Positions 1 to 10,882 of a stretch of 64,000 nt of DNA are shown piece by piece. A program made the position numbers and the translations under genes. The stretch covers positions 32,592,501-32,656,500 of the forward strand of contig NC_068922.1 of assembly GCF_023091745.1 (NCBI RefSeq), in the 5' to 3' direction. Numbering within the stretch: the first letter of the stretch is position 1; each line of letters opens with the position of its first letter. The DNA is from Budorcas taxicolor. Lineage: Eukaryota; Chordata; Mammalia; Artiodactyla; Bovidae. The notes under the pieces were generated by a model. The model ran no database searches, was not told the origin of the DNA, and worked only from the letters and a program-made list of their open reading frames with translations.

Positions 1-201
1 GGGGCTTCCCTGGTGGCTCAGATGGTAAGAGTCTGCCTGCAGTGTGGGAGACCAGACTTCAGTCCCTGGGTCAGGAAGATCCTCTGGGGAAGGGAATGGC
101 TACCCACTCCAGTATTCTTGCCTAGAGAATTCCATGGACAGAGAAGGCTGGCAGGTTACAGTCCATGGGGTCACAAAGGGTTGGACACAACTGAGTGGCT
201 T
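1..201 (+). mobile_element. Bov-tA SINE
   Basis: The copy opens with the tRNA-like head (cttccctggtggctcag) and continues through the conserved 'cccactccagtattcttgcc' core to the 'ggttggacacaactgag' tail. Bov-tA is a ruminant tRNA-Glu/BovB composite SINE mobilised by BovB. The 5' end coincides with the window edge, so the head may be clipped. A second copy follows directly. Confidence 0.93.
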
Positions 202-410
202 GGGCCTCCCTGATGCCTCAGTGGTAAAGAATCCGTCTGCCAGTGCAGGATATGCAGGTTTGATCCCTGGGTCAGGAAGATCCCCTGGGAGAAGAAATAG
301 CAACCCCCTCCAGTATTCTTGCTGGGAAAATCCCATGGGCAGAGAGGAGCCTAATGGGCTACAGTCCTTGGGGTCACACAGAGTCAGACATGACTGAGCA
401 ACTAAACACG
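202..410 (+). mobile_element. Bov-tA SINE, abutting the previous copy
   Basis: This is a second complete Bov-tA in the same orientation, running from the head 'gggcctccctgatgcctcag' to the tail 'cagacatgactgagcaac'. No unique sequence separates it from the preceding copy, so it is either an insertion into that copy's tail or a dimeric unit. It differs from the first copy at many sites, which argues against recent tandem duplication. Confidence 0.92.
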
Positions 411-1243
411 TGTTCATGCTGTGTAAGGACACTGTAAGGAGAAGCTTCTTCGTCTCATGGTTGCAGACTCCTGCCTCTGTTATCAAGAGCAAGTTAACAA
501 ACGATGCTCTCTTGCTCTTCTCATGGGCTCTTTCCTGAGTAACACTTGAGTATTTTAGGAATAAAATTACATGCCGTTCCCTCCTTCTTTATGGTTATAT
601 TTATCTTGGCAGTCTACCCAGGAGTGAGTTTTAAGTTTCTTATGGATAAGAGTTACATGTTTAAAAGAGAACCTGATACTCGAATTCAACACTCTCTTCC
701 AGTGGATTTATGGTTTTTATTAATGGAAGTTCTAGGAATCTGAGGTTTGCCCACATTCAAACTGCACTCTGGTGTAAGAACCCTTGTAAAGACTGTTAAC
801 ATAATACAGACTTGTGGCAGTTTCAAAACCATAAATGGATTGGGGAAGGATTATTATAAACTTTGCTGCTCAAGCATTCTTTTTTGTCAAGAGCTGTAAC
901 TGAACATCTTTGTGATATCTTTATAAACATAGCTATAAATACATGATCCTTCTCTTTTTCTCTCTATCATATATGAACGGGGATCAACGCAAAGACTTTT
1001 AAGCACTTAAAATAGACAACCTCTCTCTGCTCTTGAGCTTTTGCCCTACCAAGAGCTAAGTGAAAGATGTTGAAAACTGTGAAAGAGCAGAATTTGTTGA
1101 ATTGGCAAACATTTGATGGGTGGTTTTGTGCTTTTGAGCTAGGAGCTGGAAGAAGGGATGTCAGGGATCTGCTCGATGTGGTTTCTCCCTCAAGAATCTC
1201 ATGGGCTGATTAACGATGATGCCAAAATGCTTGTCGCTGTGAG
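411..1243. other. Unassigned intergenic sequence
   Basis: I see no family-level repeat and no convincing exon. A 65-codon open frame (546-743, + strand) has no recognisable domain and is of a length expected by chance. Confidence 0.5.
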
Positions 1244-1455
1244 AGCTTCCCAGGTGGCTCAGTGGTAAAGACTGCACCTGACACGCAGAGACACAGGTTC
1301 AATCCTGGGTCAGGAAGATCCCCTGGAAAAGGAAATGGCAACCCACTTCAGTATTCTGGCCTGGAAAATCCCATGGACAGAGGAGCCTGATGGGCTGTAG
1401 TCCCTGGGGTTCCCAAGAGTCAGACATAGCTGAGCAAACCACAGCAGCAGCAGTG
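1244..1455 (+). mobile_element. Bov-tA SINE with (CAG)n tail
   Basis: The head 'agcttcccaggtggctcag', the B-box-like 'ggttcaatcctgg', the core and the tail 'cagacatagctgagcaa' are all present. The copy ends in a short CAG-rich tail (acagcagcagcag), a common Bov-tA 3' microsatellite. Confidence 0.92.
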
Positions 1456-1904
1456 AGCCAGACCCTGTAGGGATGGGGAGCAGGTAGGTGGTGGAAATAA
1501 GGCTGGGGTGGAGGAGGGCTGGACAGCAGAAACAGGGGTTACGGGTGCCCCCATGGTGCAGTGCATGTCTCTTCAGGGATAGACCTCTGCTGACCAGTGA
1601 TGTGCTTTTTCTAAGGGTTATCAAGATTGACTGCTAACTGAAGATCTCAACAAAGGCTGTTATTTGGCTTAATTTTGCTTAAATGCCATCTAATTCCAAT
1701 TTACGTTTTACGATCAATGCACTGAAGTGTTTTTTTTTTTACCTCTCTTTACCGTTTTGAAGTGTATGCACTGCTGAGTCCTGTTGACCATATTCATGTT
1801 ATGTAATATCTCTAGAACTTTCACATCTTACACACCTGAAACTCTCTACCTGTTGACCAACACCTCTTTCTTTCTACCTCCCTACAGCCCCCAAACTACC
1901 TTTC

Positions 1905-2061
1905 TTTTTTTATCTAATTTGGCTGCACCGGGTCTCAGTTGTGGCTTGCAGGGTCTTCAGTGTTCATTGCAGCACATGGGATCTTTAGTTCCCTGACCAG
2001 GTATCCAACTCGGCATTGGGAGCTGGGAGTCTTGGCCACTGGATCACCGGAGAAGTCCTGG
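1905..2061 (-). mobile_element. CHR-type tRNA-Glu SINE, antisense
   Basis: Reverse-strand CHR landmarks are present: 'ttagttccctgaccaggta', then 'gagtcttggccactggatcacc' and a closing 'gagaagtcc', which is the reversed tRNA-like head. The element lies inside the antisense L1 that spans this part of the window. Confidence 0.85.
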
Positions 2062-2159
2062 AAACCATCTTTCTACTTTCTCTTTCCTTGATTGTGACTA
2101 CCTGAGGTATCTCATGTAAATGGGATCATACGGTATTGGTCCTTTTAAAAAAAAAACAA

Positions 2160-2296
2160 ATTATTATTTATTTGGCTTTGTTGGATCTCAGTAGCCCTAT
2201 GGCCTGTGGGATCTTAGTTCCCTGACCAGGGATTGAACCCACATCCCCTGTATTGGGAAGTAGATTTTTAACCAATGGACCACTAGAGAAGTCCCA
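2160..2296 (-). mobile_element. CHR-type SINE, antisense
   Basis: A T-rich reversed tail (ttattatttatttggct) leads to 'ttagttccctgaccaggg', 'attgaacccacatcccctg' (reversed B-box region) and 'ccactagagaagtccc'. This is the second CHR insertion in the same old L1. The shorter form lacks the long internal region seen at 2801-3126. Confidence 0.87.
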
Positions 2297-2551
2297 CAAT
2301 ATTTATCCTTTTCTGACTGGTTTCTTTTACTCAGCATCATGTCCTCAAGGCTTATCCATGTTGTAACATGTGACACAACTTCCTTCTTTTTTAAGACCAA
2401 ATAATACTCCATTATGTTAACAGACCACATTTTCTTCCTCCATTTATATGCTGAGGGATCTGTTGTAGGCTGCTTTTTCCTCTTGTCTACTGCGAATAAT
2501 GCTGTAAAGAATTTTTTGTGTGTCTTGGACTTTTTTTTAATGATGCTGTTA

Positions 2552-2720
2552 AGCTTTTCCATCAGCCAACAGTAGCTTATGTTTATATGATGTCTTAGTG
2601 TTGAAATCTCCAATATCCCAAAGTATTACTTTGCTTGGTCTTTGCAACTACTCAGTGGGGAGGGCAGAGTTCCCCATTTTAAGAATGAGGAAATTGAGGC
2701 AGTGTCTCTTCAAGACATTG
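2552..2720 (-). repeat. MIR-containing segment, copy A of a duplicated pair
   Basis: The right half is an antisense MIR ('ccattttaagaatgaggaaattgaggca', then 'cttgcccaagctcattgagctgttagtgg'). The left half, not obviously MIR consensus, closely matches 6252-6430. The MIR part continues to about 2790. Confidence 0.6.
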
Positions 2721-2800
2721 AAGAGTCTTGCCCAAGCTCATTGAGCTGTTAGTGGTGGAATTAGTACAAGGACCCAAGATTCTCTCCTTGCTATACATGA

Positions 2801-3126
2801 TTTTTATTTATTTATTTTGGGCTGTGCTGGGTGTTTGCTGCTGTGTAGGCATTTCTCCACTTGGGGCGAACGGGAGCTGCTCTAGTAGCAGTGTGTGGGT
2901 TTCGAATTGCAGTGGATTCTTTTCGCTGAGGATCAGGGGCTCTAGGGCGCAGACTTCAGTAGTTGCGGCACATGCAGCTCCCGGGCCCTAGAGCAAGGCT
3001 CAGTTGTTGCGGCTCCCAGGCATAGTTGCTCCACTGCATGTGGGATCTTCCCGGAGCAGGGGTCAAACTCATGTCTCCAGCACTGGCTGGGGGATTCCTC
3101 GCCAGTAAGCCACCAGGGAAGGCCCC
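2801..3126 (-). mobile_element. Long CHR-type SINE, antisense
   Basis: A full-length copy of the longer CHR form. It has an A-rich tail seen as T-rich (tttttatttatttatttt), then repeated reversed motifs 'cagtagttgcggcac' and 'gctcccgggccctagagca', 'catgtgggatcttcccgga', and the reversed head 'ccaccagggaaggcccc'. At about 325 bp it is among the longest copies here. Confidence 0.87.
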
Positions 3127-3642
3127 AGGCTTCTCTCTTGTAAGATTCTGTCCTATGTTCTTTCACCTAATCAGTGAGCCCTTCTTAGAAAGATATAAAC
3201 CGAGAATGCACTAACGTTGCCTCTTTGTTTCATGCTCTGGAGGAGCTAAAGGGATAAACTTGTTTTCTTAAATAACAAAAGCAAGAAAAAAAAGCATGGC
3301 AACCGTTAAAACAAGTTTAAAAGTAAAAACACCACCTCTGCTATTTTTTTTCCCTTGCTATTGTATCTAGGTAAGTACAATTAGAGTTGACAAGCAAAGT
3401 ATCTTTTTTCCCCCGCATTTTAAGTTTAGTTTATGATATTTATGCCACTGATTTGGAATGGGTGCTTTTTTACCTTTTTAATATCCTTAAAACAAAAATT
3501 TTGAGCTAAAATGTCTTGAATCTAACCAAAGAAGTAGCATTCAGGATATGTTGTATACTGTATTCTTGGTTAAATGGAGATCCAAATGGAATGTACCTAA
3601 AAAATTTTGACTAGGATCTTCCTATAGAGAAATGGAAAACTA
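3127..3642. other. Unassigned AT-rich sequence
   Basis: I see no recognisable repeat, exon or RNA gene. Confidence 0.5.
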
Positions 3643-3864
3643 AAGACTTCCCAGGTGGTACTAGTGGTAAAGAACCTGCCTGCCAATGCAGGAGGCATAA
3701 GAGACACAGGTTCAATCCCTGGGTCCACAGGATCCCCTGGAGGAGGGCATGACAACTAACTCCAGTATACTTGCCTGGAGAATCCCATGGACAGAGGAGC
3801 CTGGCAGGCTACAGACTTAGGGTCACACAGAGTTGGACACGACTGAAGTGACTGAGCACACACA
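3643..3864 (+). mobile_element. Bov-tA SINE
   Basis: The copy runs from 'gacttcccaggtggta' through 'ggttcaatccctggg' and 'ccagtatacttgcctggag' to 'gttggacacgactgaagtgactgagc', followed by a short CA-rich tail. Confidence 0.92.
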
Positions 3865-4811
3865 TTCAAATATCTAGGAAACAGGTTGGGTGGAGAATGC
3901 TAAAGAAACATTTTAAGTAGGGCAAGGGAGAGAAGATTGAAATTACAATGAAACTATTTGAAAAGAGATTTCGTAAGTGTTGTTTCCTGCTAAGATTAAA
4001 AAAAATGGTGAAAGAATGGTCTAAAAATTATAGCATCCAAAAATGTGACGTTAGATGTTATAATTGACTCAAGAGAGATGAGAATGTGTTGTAAAGAAAA
4101 ACTAGGAAACTGCCTTAGTGATGGTTTTGAGGAAACTTTTGTGGCTTGAGAAAGTGTTAGTATATTTTAACTAAACCCTGTCTTGAAAAAGATGGAAGAT
4201 ACCAGTAGCTGTGAAAGTTATTTTAGTTCTAGTGATTCCCTACTAATAGTTCTTTCTACCGATATTTGTAGGATTAGCACTTGTTGCTTTAAAAAAAAAA
4301 AGTTCTTGAAGACTGAGACTAATATTCTGCTTACCCTACCCTCCCAAAATGGGACCAGAAAGTGTGTTTGGCAGGAGGGAAGCAAAAATATCAGTTGTCA
4401 GTCATCAGTCAAGTGGTCCAGTCTTTCTGCTTTCCAGATCCATTCCCTGAATTTTAAACACTTTAACTCTTCCTTTTATCTTCTTAGAGGAACCATGGTC
4501 ATCTTTGAATCAAGTACTTGTTGGATCCACTGTAACCTTATGTTTGAGTCAACCTATGTTCCTTGCATATGAAAGCCAAGTGACAAGTTGATTTACAAGG
4601 CAACTTGATGTCACACACATCCATGCAGAATTATAGCAGATCATTGGCATCTGTGAGTTTAAGTAGTCTGACATGTGTGATAGTCCTCTAATGGAAATAT
4701 ACAATGAAGTAGAAAAAATCCTTTAAATAGACAGAAATCTCCAGATGCAAAGTGAATGAATTATTCATTTGACACACTAGTATTCAGTTACCTCCCTTGT
4801 AATATGGGTGA
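3865..4811. other. Unassigned sequence with a chance-length ORF
   Basis: No repeat family is recognised. A 129-codon open frame (4183-4572, + strand) is cysteine- and serine-rich, has no recognisable domain, and has no visible promoter or splice context. I treat it as fortuitous. Confidence 0.45.
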
Positions 4812-5372
4812 TGCTCAGTTCAGTTCAGTTCAGTCGCTCAGTCGTGTCCAACTCTTTGCGACCCCATGAATCGCAGCACGCCAGGCCTCCCTGTCCATCA
4901 CCAACTCCAGGAGTTCACTCAGACTCATGTCCGTCGAGTCCATGATGCCATCCAGCCATCTCATCCTCGGTCGTCCCCTTCTCCACCTGCCCCCAATCTC
5001 TCCCAGCATCAGAGTCTTTTCCAATGAGTCAACTCTTTGCATGAGGGGGCCAAAGTACTGGAGTTTCAGCTTCAGCATCATTCCTTCCAAAGAAATCCCA
5101 GGGTTGATCTCCCTCAGGATGGACTGGTTGGATGTCCTTGCAGTCCAAGGGACTCTCAAGAGTCTTCTCCAACACCACAGTTCAAAAGCATCAATTCTTC
5201 GGCGCTCAGCCTTCTTCACAGTCCAACTCTCACACCCATACATGACTGCTGGAAAAACCATAGCCGTGACTAGACGGACCTTAGTCGGCAAAGTAATGTC
5301 TCTGCTTTTGAATATGCTATCTAGGTTGGTCATAACTTTTCTTCCAAGGAGTAAGCATCTTTTAATTTCATG
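4812..5372 (-). mobile_element. BovB (RTE-type) LINE 3' end, antisense
   Basis: This is a 5'-truncated BovB whose 3' end is the low-coordinate side (gttcagttcagttcagtcgctcag). On the minus strand, 4830-5333 encodes an uninterrupted 167-codon frame with the BovB ORF2 C-terminal landmarks: 'MYGCESWTVKKAE', 'ELWCWRRLLRVPWTAR', 'SNQSILREI' and 'MDREAWRAAIHGVAKS'. The endonuclease and most of the reverse transcriptase are absent, so it cannot move on its own. The intact frame suggests a fairly young copy. Confidence 0.95.
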
Positions 5373-5589
5373 GGTGATGCTAGAGGATATAAAGTGATTA
5401 AGCCTTGGTCCCTGATTAGGAGTTCATTTAAGAGGACATTTAACTAGTAACCCCACGGGAACATACAGTATAATCTTGTTCACCTCCTCACTCGAAAATG
5501 AAAGAGACACGTTGATCCCCTGGAGCCCAGCTTCCACAGCTTCTCAGAACTGTATGCTAAGGTTTATGAACTGCCTGAGGACAGTTCTG

Positions 5590-5790
5590 TGTGGGGGAGG
5601 GGGGGTGTGGGGATGGGGAGGGTGTAGTTGCTTTACAACATTGTATTAGTACAACAAAGTGAATCGGTCCTGAGTATACATATAGCCCTTCTCTTGAGCC
5701 TCGCTCTCACCCCCTATTCCCACACCTCTGGGTCATCACAGAGCACCAAGCTGAGCTCCCTGTGTTCACCCAAAAGATTTTTTTCTTTAA
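5590..5790 (-). mobile_element. L1 3' fragment, antisense
   Basis: The text 'gttgctttacaacattgtattag', 'caacaaagtgaatcg' and 'gggtcatcacagagcaccaagctgagctccctgtg' matches the reversed 3' region of artiodactyl L1. A G-rich low-complexity run (gtgggggaggggggg) precedes it. Confidence 0.7.
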
Positions 5791-5994
5791 TTTTTTAAAG
5801 AAAATAAAATCATTGATATTAATAAAGGTCAGTCACTCTTTGAGAAAAACTATCCATTTGAGTTAGAAAAACAAGGTACCTTACAATCTTAGGTCTTGAA
5901 ATAATTTCTTATATTTCCCTGAAATGTATATGGTATTTCCTTAGCTGAAAAAAAATGTTTATTGTAACATCATCAATATGGAAACTTTTTCAGA

Positions 5995-6185
5995 TTTTTA
6001 TTGTTTCCTTAATATTTTAATTTTCTTGGAGTACAGTCAGTCTCTTTACGATGTTGTTTCTCGTGTACAGCAAAGTGATTCAGTTATATGTGTACATATA
6101 TTCTTTCTTCCTTAGATTATTTTCTCATATAGGTTTTCACAGAATATTGAGTAGGGTTCCTTGTGTTGTACAGTAGATCAAGGAT
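5995..6185 (-). mobile_element. L1 3' end fragment, antisense
   Basis: It contains the reversed L1 3' landmarks 'cagcaaagtgattcagttat', 'acatatattcttt' and 'atattgagtagggttccttgtg', which are standard in ruminant L1 3' ends. It lies close to the fragment at about 5590-5790 but is a distinct piece. Confidence 0.8.
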
Positions 6186-6251
6186 TTTTAGAAAACAGTT
6201 TTTTCATCTTTTCTGGATTGTGAATGCCTTTGAATATATGATGAAATCTTT

Positions 6252-6430
6252 GAGGCTTTTCCAGAGAAACAGTCAGCTTACATACCATCAGCAAGTAGCA
6301 GCTTATGTTTATTCAGTGTCTCAGTGTTGAAATCCCCAGTGTGTTACTTTGCTTGGTCCTTGCAACTACACCGTGAGAAAGGGATGACAGAGGCTGAGCC
6401 CATTTATGAATGAGGACGTTGACAGTGGCC
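6252..6430 (-). repeat. MIR-containing segment, copy B of a duplicated pair
   Basis: It shares 'agcttatgtttat', 'tcagtgttgaaatc', 'ttactttgcttggtc' and 'ttgcaactac' in the same order and orientation as 2552-2720. The match extends through sequence not typical of MIR, so the pair looks like a duplicated locus rather than two chance MIRs. Confidence 0.6.
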
Positions 6431-6569
6431 TTCACAGACCCCTGAAACAAATCCATGTATGCTACGAGTTTACAAAGTACAAGAAGAACCTTTATTAAGA
6501 ATCCTAGTCTTCCTCCAGTTAGAATGGCTGATGCCTTAAAAACCATGAGTGGATGGTGGGCGGTGAGGG

Positions 6570-6785
6570 GCACTGTACTCAGTTGTGTCCAACTCTTTTG
6601 CTATCCCATGGATGGTAGCCCGCCAGGCTGCCCTGTTCATGGGACTTCCCAGGCAAGAATACGGGAATGAGTGGCCATTTCCTCCTCCAGGGGATCTCCC
6701 CCACCCAGAGATCGGACTGGTGTCTCTTCCGAGTCTTGGTCATTGGCAGGCAGATTCTTTACCAGTTCGCCACCTGGACAACCCT
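6570..6785 (-). mobile_element. Bov-tA SINE, antisense
   Basis: The reversed tail 'actcagttgtgtccaactc', the reversed core 'caggcaagaatacgggaatgag' and the reversed head 'accagttcgccacctgg' are present. The copy is moderately diverged. Confidence 0.9.
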
Positions 6786-6799
6786 ATAAACCATGGGCA

Positions 6800-7014
6800 T
6801 AGTAGTAGTGTTAGTCACTCAGTTGTGTCCGACTGTTTGCAACCCCATGGACTGTTGCCCGCGGGACTCCTCTGTCCATGGGATTTCCCAGGCAAGAATA
6901 CTGGAGTGGGTTGCCATGCCCTACTCCAGGGTATCTTCCTGACCCAAGGATTGAACCCTGGTCTCCTGCACTGCAGACCGACTCTCTATGGTCTGAACTA
7001 ACAGGGAAGTCCCC
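6800..7014 (-). mobile_element. Bov-tA SINE, antisense
   Basis: The copy runs from 'agtcactcagttgtgtccgac' through 'gcaagaatactggagtgggt' to the reversed head 'aacagggaagtcccc'. A short TAG-repeat (tagtagtagtg) marks its 3' microsatellite. It lies only about 15 bp from another antisense copy. Confidence 0.92.
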
Positions 7015-7429
7015 AAAACCGTGGGATATGGTCCTAATTCTGGGAAGTGTTTTCCTCTGCTCCCAGATACTTGAGGCAATGACCACATACATTCTTCTCG
7101 GAATTCTCATTTCAGCTATAGTGTTTAGTCTAGTGTGGAAGCAGAGGTTGGGCAGATATACAATACTCTAAATACTTTATGTGCTGTATAGCTGTAAAGG
7201 ATGTTCTGGTTTAAACACTTGTCAATGATGAGCGATTTCAATGCTGCTTTGTTTTCATATTTTCCAATAACCTGTAGGAAGGGGCACAAACTGAAAGATC
7301 CTTTCAAGTTTCACAGGAAGACAGTGAATCCTCCTGGGTTGGTTTACTGATCTGTGAATTTCTGACTTGCTTTATCTTGTGTTAGCGTCCAGAAAATATC
7401 TTCCTATTTGTTCCTGTTTATTCTTGCTT
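7015..7429. other. Unassigned sequence
   Basis: I see no recognised repeat or gene. Confidence 0.5.
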
Positions 7430-7641
7430 AGGGCTTCCCTGGTGGCTCAGCAATAAAGAATCTGACTGCAGTGCAGGAGACAGGGGTTCAGTCCATGGGT
7501 CAGGAAGATCTCCTGGAGAAGGAAATGGCAACCCACTCCAGTATTCCTGCCTGGGAAATCCCATGGTCAGAGGAGCCTGGTGGGCTAGTCTGTGGGGTTG
7601 CAAAGGTCAGATACAACTTAGCAACTACCACCACCACCACC
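7430..7641 (+). mobile_element. Bov-tA SINE with (ACC)n tail
   Basis: The complete copy has head 'gggcttccctggtggctcag', B-box-like 'ggttcagtccatggg', core 'ccactccagtattcctgcc' and a (CCA)n tail. Confidence 0.93.
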
Positions 7642-7989
7642 CCATTCTTTGCTTAGGCTGTGTGTTGGCTTGGGATAACCGGGACACTGGCTAGCTAGGC
7701 GGAAGGGGCCCTACCTGCAGGTTGCAGAGCATTAGGCTCTGGCTCGCTATTGCCTGCTTGCTCTTTTTTTCTTTGATTAGACGGGAATCTCCTGTCACCT
7801 TTCTGGCTTCTTGGAAAAATAAATGGCATATTAAATGTTCCCAGGAGGAGACGTTTTCCTGTCAAAGATTCAGGATTCCATTGAGAGGTTCCCTTTCTTT
7901 CGGCAGCCATGTGCTCTGGTCTGGCGTAGCCTGCTGATCTGTGCCGCCAGCCCTCCCTGCGTCCTCATCCTTACGTCTCTATCCTGAGC
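7642..7989. other. Unassigned sequence
   Basis: No family is recognised. Overlapping 71-codon open frames occur on both strands (7695-7937) without domain content. Confidence 0.45.
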
Positions 7990-9236
7990 TCCTAAAGAAT
8001 TCTTCTAACTTTATTTCTAACGTTTAAAAACTTTTGTCTTGGCATATTTAATTGCTGTAGTTCTCTGAAGTTAATTGTTGTATATAACATGAGATAGAGA
8101 CTTTATTTCATTTAAGGCATCTGTTCTTTCCAGAGCTGTTTATTGAATAGCATGATCTCTCTCTCTGCTGGTCTGAAATGCCTGCTCAGTCACAGGTCAA
8201 TTTTCAGTATATGAGTAGGTCTGTTTCTGGACTCTTTTTCCTGTGTCAGTGCAATACTACTTAATTACTGTACTGTTAAATATTGGACAAGTCAGCCCAC
8301 TGTATTCTTCAGGACAGAGGTGGATATTCTTGGACTTTTCTATATAAATTTTAGATAACATGTATGAAATTCAATTGAGAAACAAAGAAAAAAATACAAA
8401 CCTAACTGAGATTTAGAATTTCATTTAAGTGTGTGGTTTAATTTAGGGTAAAATGCCTTTATTACAATATTGAGTCATCCATGCATATGAAATATCTCTC
8501 CGTTAATTCAGTTGTTGAATGTTTTATTATTTTGTCCGTAAAGGTTATGTTTACCCTTTTTGTATTTGTTCCTAAGTATCTTTTTTTTTTTTTTTAGTCA
8601 CTATTAAAGTCCCTTTGTCTCACTTTTTCCCTTCCTCTCTCTCTCTCAAGTTATAGTTTTTGTTTGCTAATGTATAGAAATGTAGTTGATTTTTTTTGAA
8701 AAATCTTTACATTCATCAGTCTTTCTAAGCAATTGATAACTGCTAATAAATTTTCTGTAGATTCTTGAGTTTTCTGTCAGACATAGAGCAGTCTTACCAC
8801 ATGAATAAAGAAAATTCTGTTTATTTCTCCCCGATCCTTTTAACTTTTCGATTTTTTTTCACATGTTATTGTACTGACTAGTCCATCCACTGCAGTGTTG
8901 GTTGCCCATGGTAATAGTAGGCATACAGGTCAGAGTTTTTAAAGAGAATGCTTTTAATTTACTCTTAGGCAAGATATTTGATGTGGGTTTTCTATAGATG
9001 ATTTAACAGGAAGTTTTCTTCTGGTTCTAATTTGTTGGGTTAAAAAAAAATCATGAACCGATACTGAATTTTTTCAAATGCCCCTTTTTGCATCTTTTAA
9101 GGTAATCATCATATGATTTTTACTTTAAATTTCTCACTGTAGTTAATTATGTGAATAGATTTTCTATGTTAAACTGACTTTACATATTGGGATAAACAAC
9201 CTGTTTCGATATTTTGCTGGATTTAACTTTCTAAGA

Positions 9237-9310
9237 TGTGTGTGTCGGGGGCGGGGGGAGGCGGGGGGGTGTGGGTTGGGGGGTGGGTGTTGTATGTGTG
9301 GTTGCAGGGG
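9237..9310 (+). repeat. G-rich low-complexity tract
   Basis: A (TG)n-like start grades into repeated runs of three to seven G (ggggg, gggggg, ggggggg, gggggg, gggg) separated by one to five bases. It lies within the old L1 and is compatible with G-quadruplex folding on the + strand. Confidence 0.8.
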
Positions 9311-9675
9311 AGATACCCCTGTTTTGTACTGTTACCATGATTTGAAACTGAAGTTTGTTACTCTTGTAAAATTGGTTTGTTAGGTCTGTTTTTTTTTAAT
9401 TCTCTTCCCTGGGAGCATTTACGCTGTTTCAACATTTCTTCGTTGAATATTTTCTAGAACTCATTCGGAAAATTCCTATACATGCTGTGGTTTTTGTTTT
9501 TTGATGGGAAGCTTTTTTAACAATTGATTCCAATTCTTTAGAATATCTTTCTAGTTAAAAGTAACCTATCTTTTCTTAAAAAAGAAAACTTTTAAATTCT
9601 GTTTCCACTTCATCTGTTTTAAGACTTCTTAGTCATAAACTTATTCATAGTATTCTCTTCATCTTATTTAATCTC

Positions 9676-9880
9676 AGTAGTATGAGGGATTGGGGGCAGG
9701 AGGAAAAGGGGACGACAGAGGATGAGATGGCTGGATGGCATCACTGACTCGACAGACACGAGTCGGTGAACTCTGGGGATTGGTGATGGATGGACAGGGA
9801 GGCCTGGCATGCTGCGATTCATGGGGTCGCAAAGAGTCGGACGCGACTGAGCAACTGAACTGACTGACTGACTGAGTATC
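9676..9880 (+). mobile_element. BovB LINE 3' tail
   Basis: A 5'-truncated BovB on the + strand: 'gatgagatggctggatggcat', then 'gacagggaggcctggcatgctg', 'cgattcatggggtcgcaaag' and a (CTGA)n tail (aactgactgactgactgag). It is inserted in the old antisense L1. Confidence 0.92.
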
Positions 9881-10449
9881 TATATTACATTTCTTTTTCC
9901 CTTTCAGTTTTTTCCTTGATTACTTTCACTAATATTTATCCATTTAATTAATAATTCCCAAGAATAAAATTTAGTTTTTAATTCTGTTTCCTGTTTTATT
10001 AATTCCTCCCTATTAAAAAATTTCCTTCTGATTTCTTTTTTTCATTCAAGTCAGACACGTGGGCCACTATTTCTCATCCTCTCCTCTGTTAATCACATAT
10101 GCCTTTTACATTTCTATTGAAGAGCCATATTTCCTTTAGTCTATAAATTTTGACATGTAGGATTTCATTATTGTTCAGTTTTAAGTGTTTTCATTTTGAT
10201 TCCTTATTTCAGCTATGAATTATCAAGAAATGTGCTAATTCCCAAATGTGTGTAGGTTATCTTACTGTTGACCTTTCTCTGTTCTTTGATTTCAGGTCTG
10301 TTTCAAATGAGTCATGGCTCAATTCTATTTATTTTGTTCAATATGACAGTTTTTTTCTTTTTAAAATATAGCAATTCATCACCTTCCTTTGGTTAAGATC
10401 ATACATACTTGTACTTACTTTGCACCACAGTCTTACTTTGTGCGTCGCA

Positions 10450-10662
10450 CCTGTTGTTGTTGCTTACTCTCCGAGTCACGTCTGGATTCTTTGCGACCCC
10501 GTGGACTGTAGCCGGCTCCTCTGTCCGCGGGATTCTCCATACCAGAAAAACTGGAGTGAGTTGCCATTTCCTTCTCCAGGGGATCTTCCTGACCCAGGGA
10601 TCAAGTGCCCGTCTCCTACACTGGCAAACGGATTCTTTAACACTGAGCCATCTGGGAAGCCC
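10450..10662 (-). mobile_element. Bov-tA SINE, antisense
   Basis: The 3' (TTG)n-type tail is seen as 'ctgttgttgttgc', followed by the reversed core and the head 'gagccatctgggaagccc'. It is inserted in the old antisense L1. Confidence 0.9.
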
Positions 10663-10882
10663 TTGTGCCCCTAGCATGTTACAGATTTCTGTTTTATTTC
10701 CCATCTCAATATGAGATGATTGAATTAAATCTGTTTTTACTCTTTACTAACTTGGAGGTTATACATTATACTTCTGTTTTTTACTGGCACCTTGGAAATT
10801 TCAGCGTGAATTCTTACAGTAATCTGAAGTTAATCAGTAATTTAGCCTTCCTTTTGGACAGTATAGGGACTTTAGAACTTCT

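Larger units (their letters stand above)
1745..2520 (-). mobile_element. Old L1 3' region, antisense, split by two CHR SINEs
   Basis: The segment reads as the reverse of a mammalian L1 3' untranslated region, with 'ttaccgttttgaagtgta', 'gtcctcaaggcttatccatgttgt' style landmarks and 'aataatactccattatg'. It is interrupted at about 1905-2061 and 2160-2296 by two antisense CHR elements, so this L1 is older than both. Its divergence fits an L1M-type subfamily, but I cannot name the subfamily. Confidence 0.75.

Noticed and set aside
100..492. 130-codon minus ORF
   Set aside because: Mostly two antisense Bov-tA copies. Many short frames across the window carry the same SINE-derived phrases such as 'GFSRQEYWSGLPFPSPGDLPDPG'.
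4927..5397. 156-codon + strand ORF as a possible gene
   Set aside because: It lies entirely antisense to a BovB ORF2 tail, and similar frames occur opposite other BovB copies in this window.
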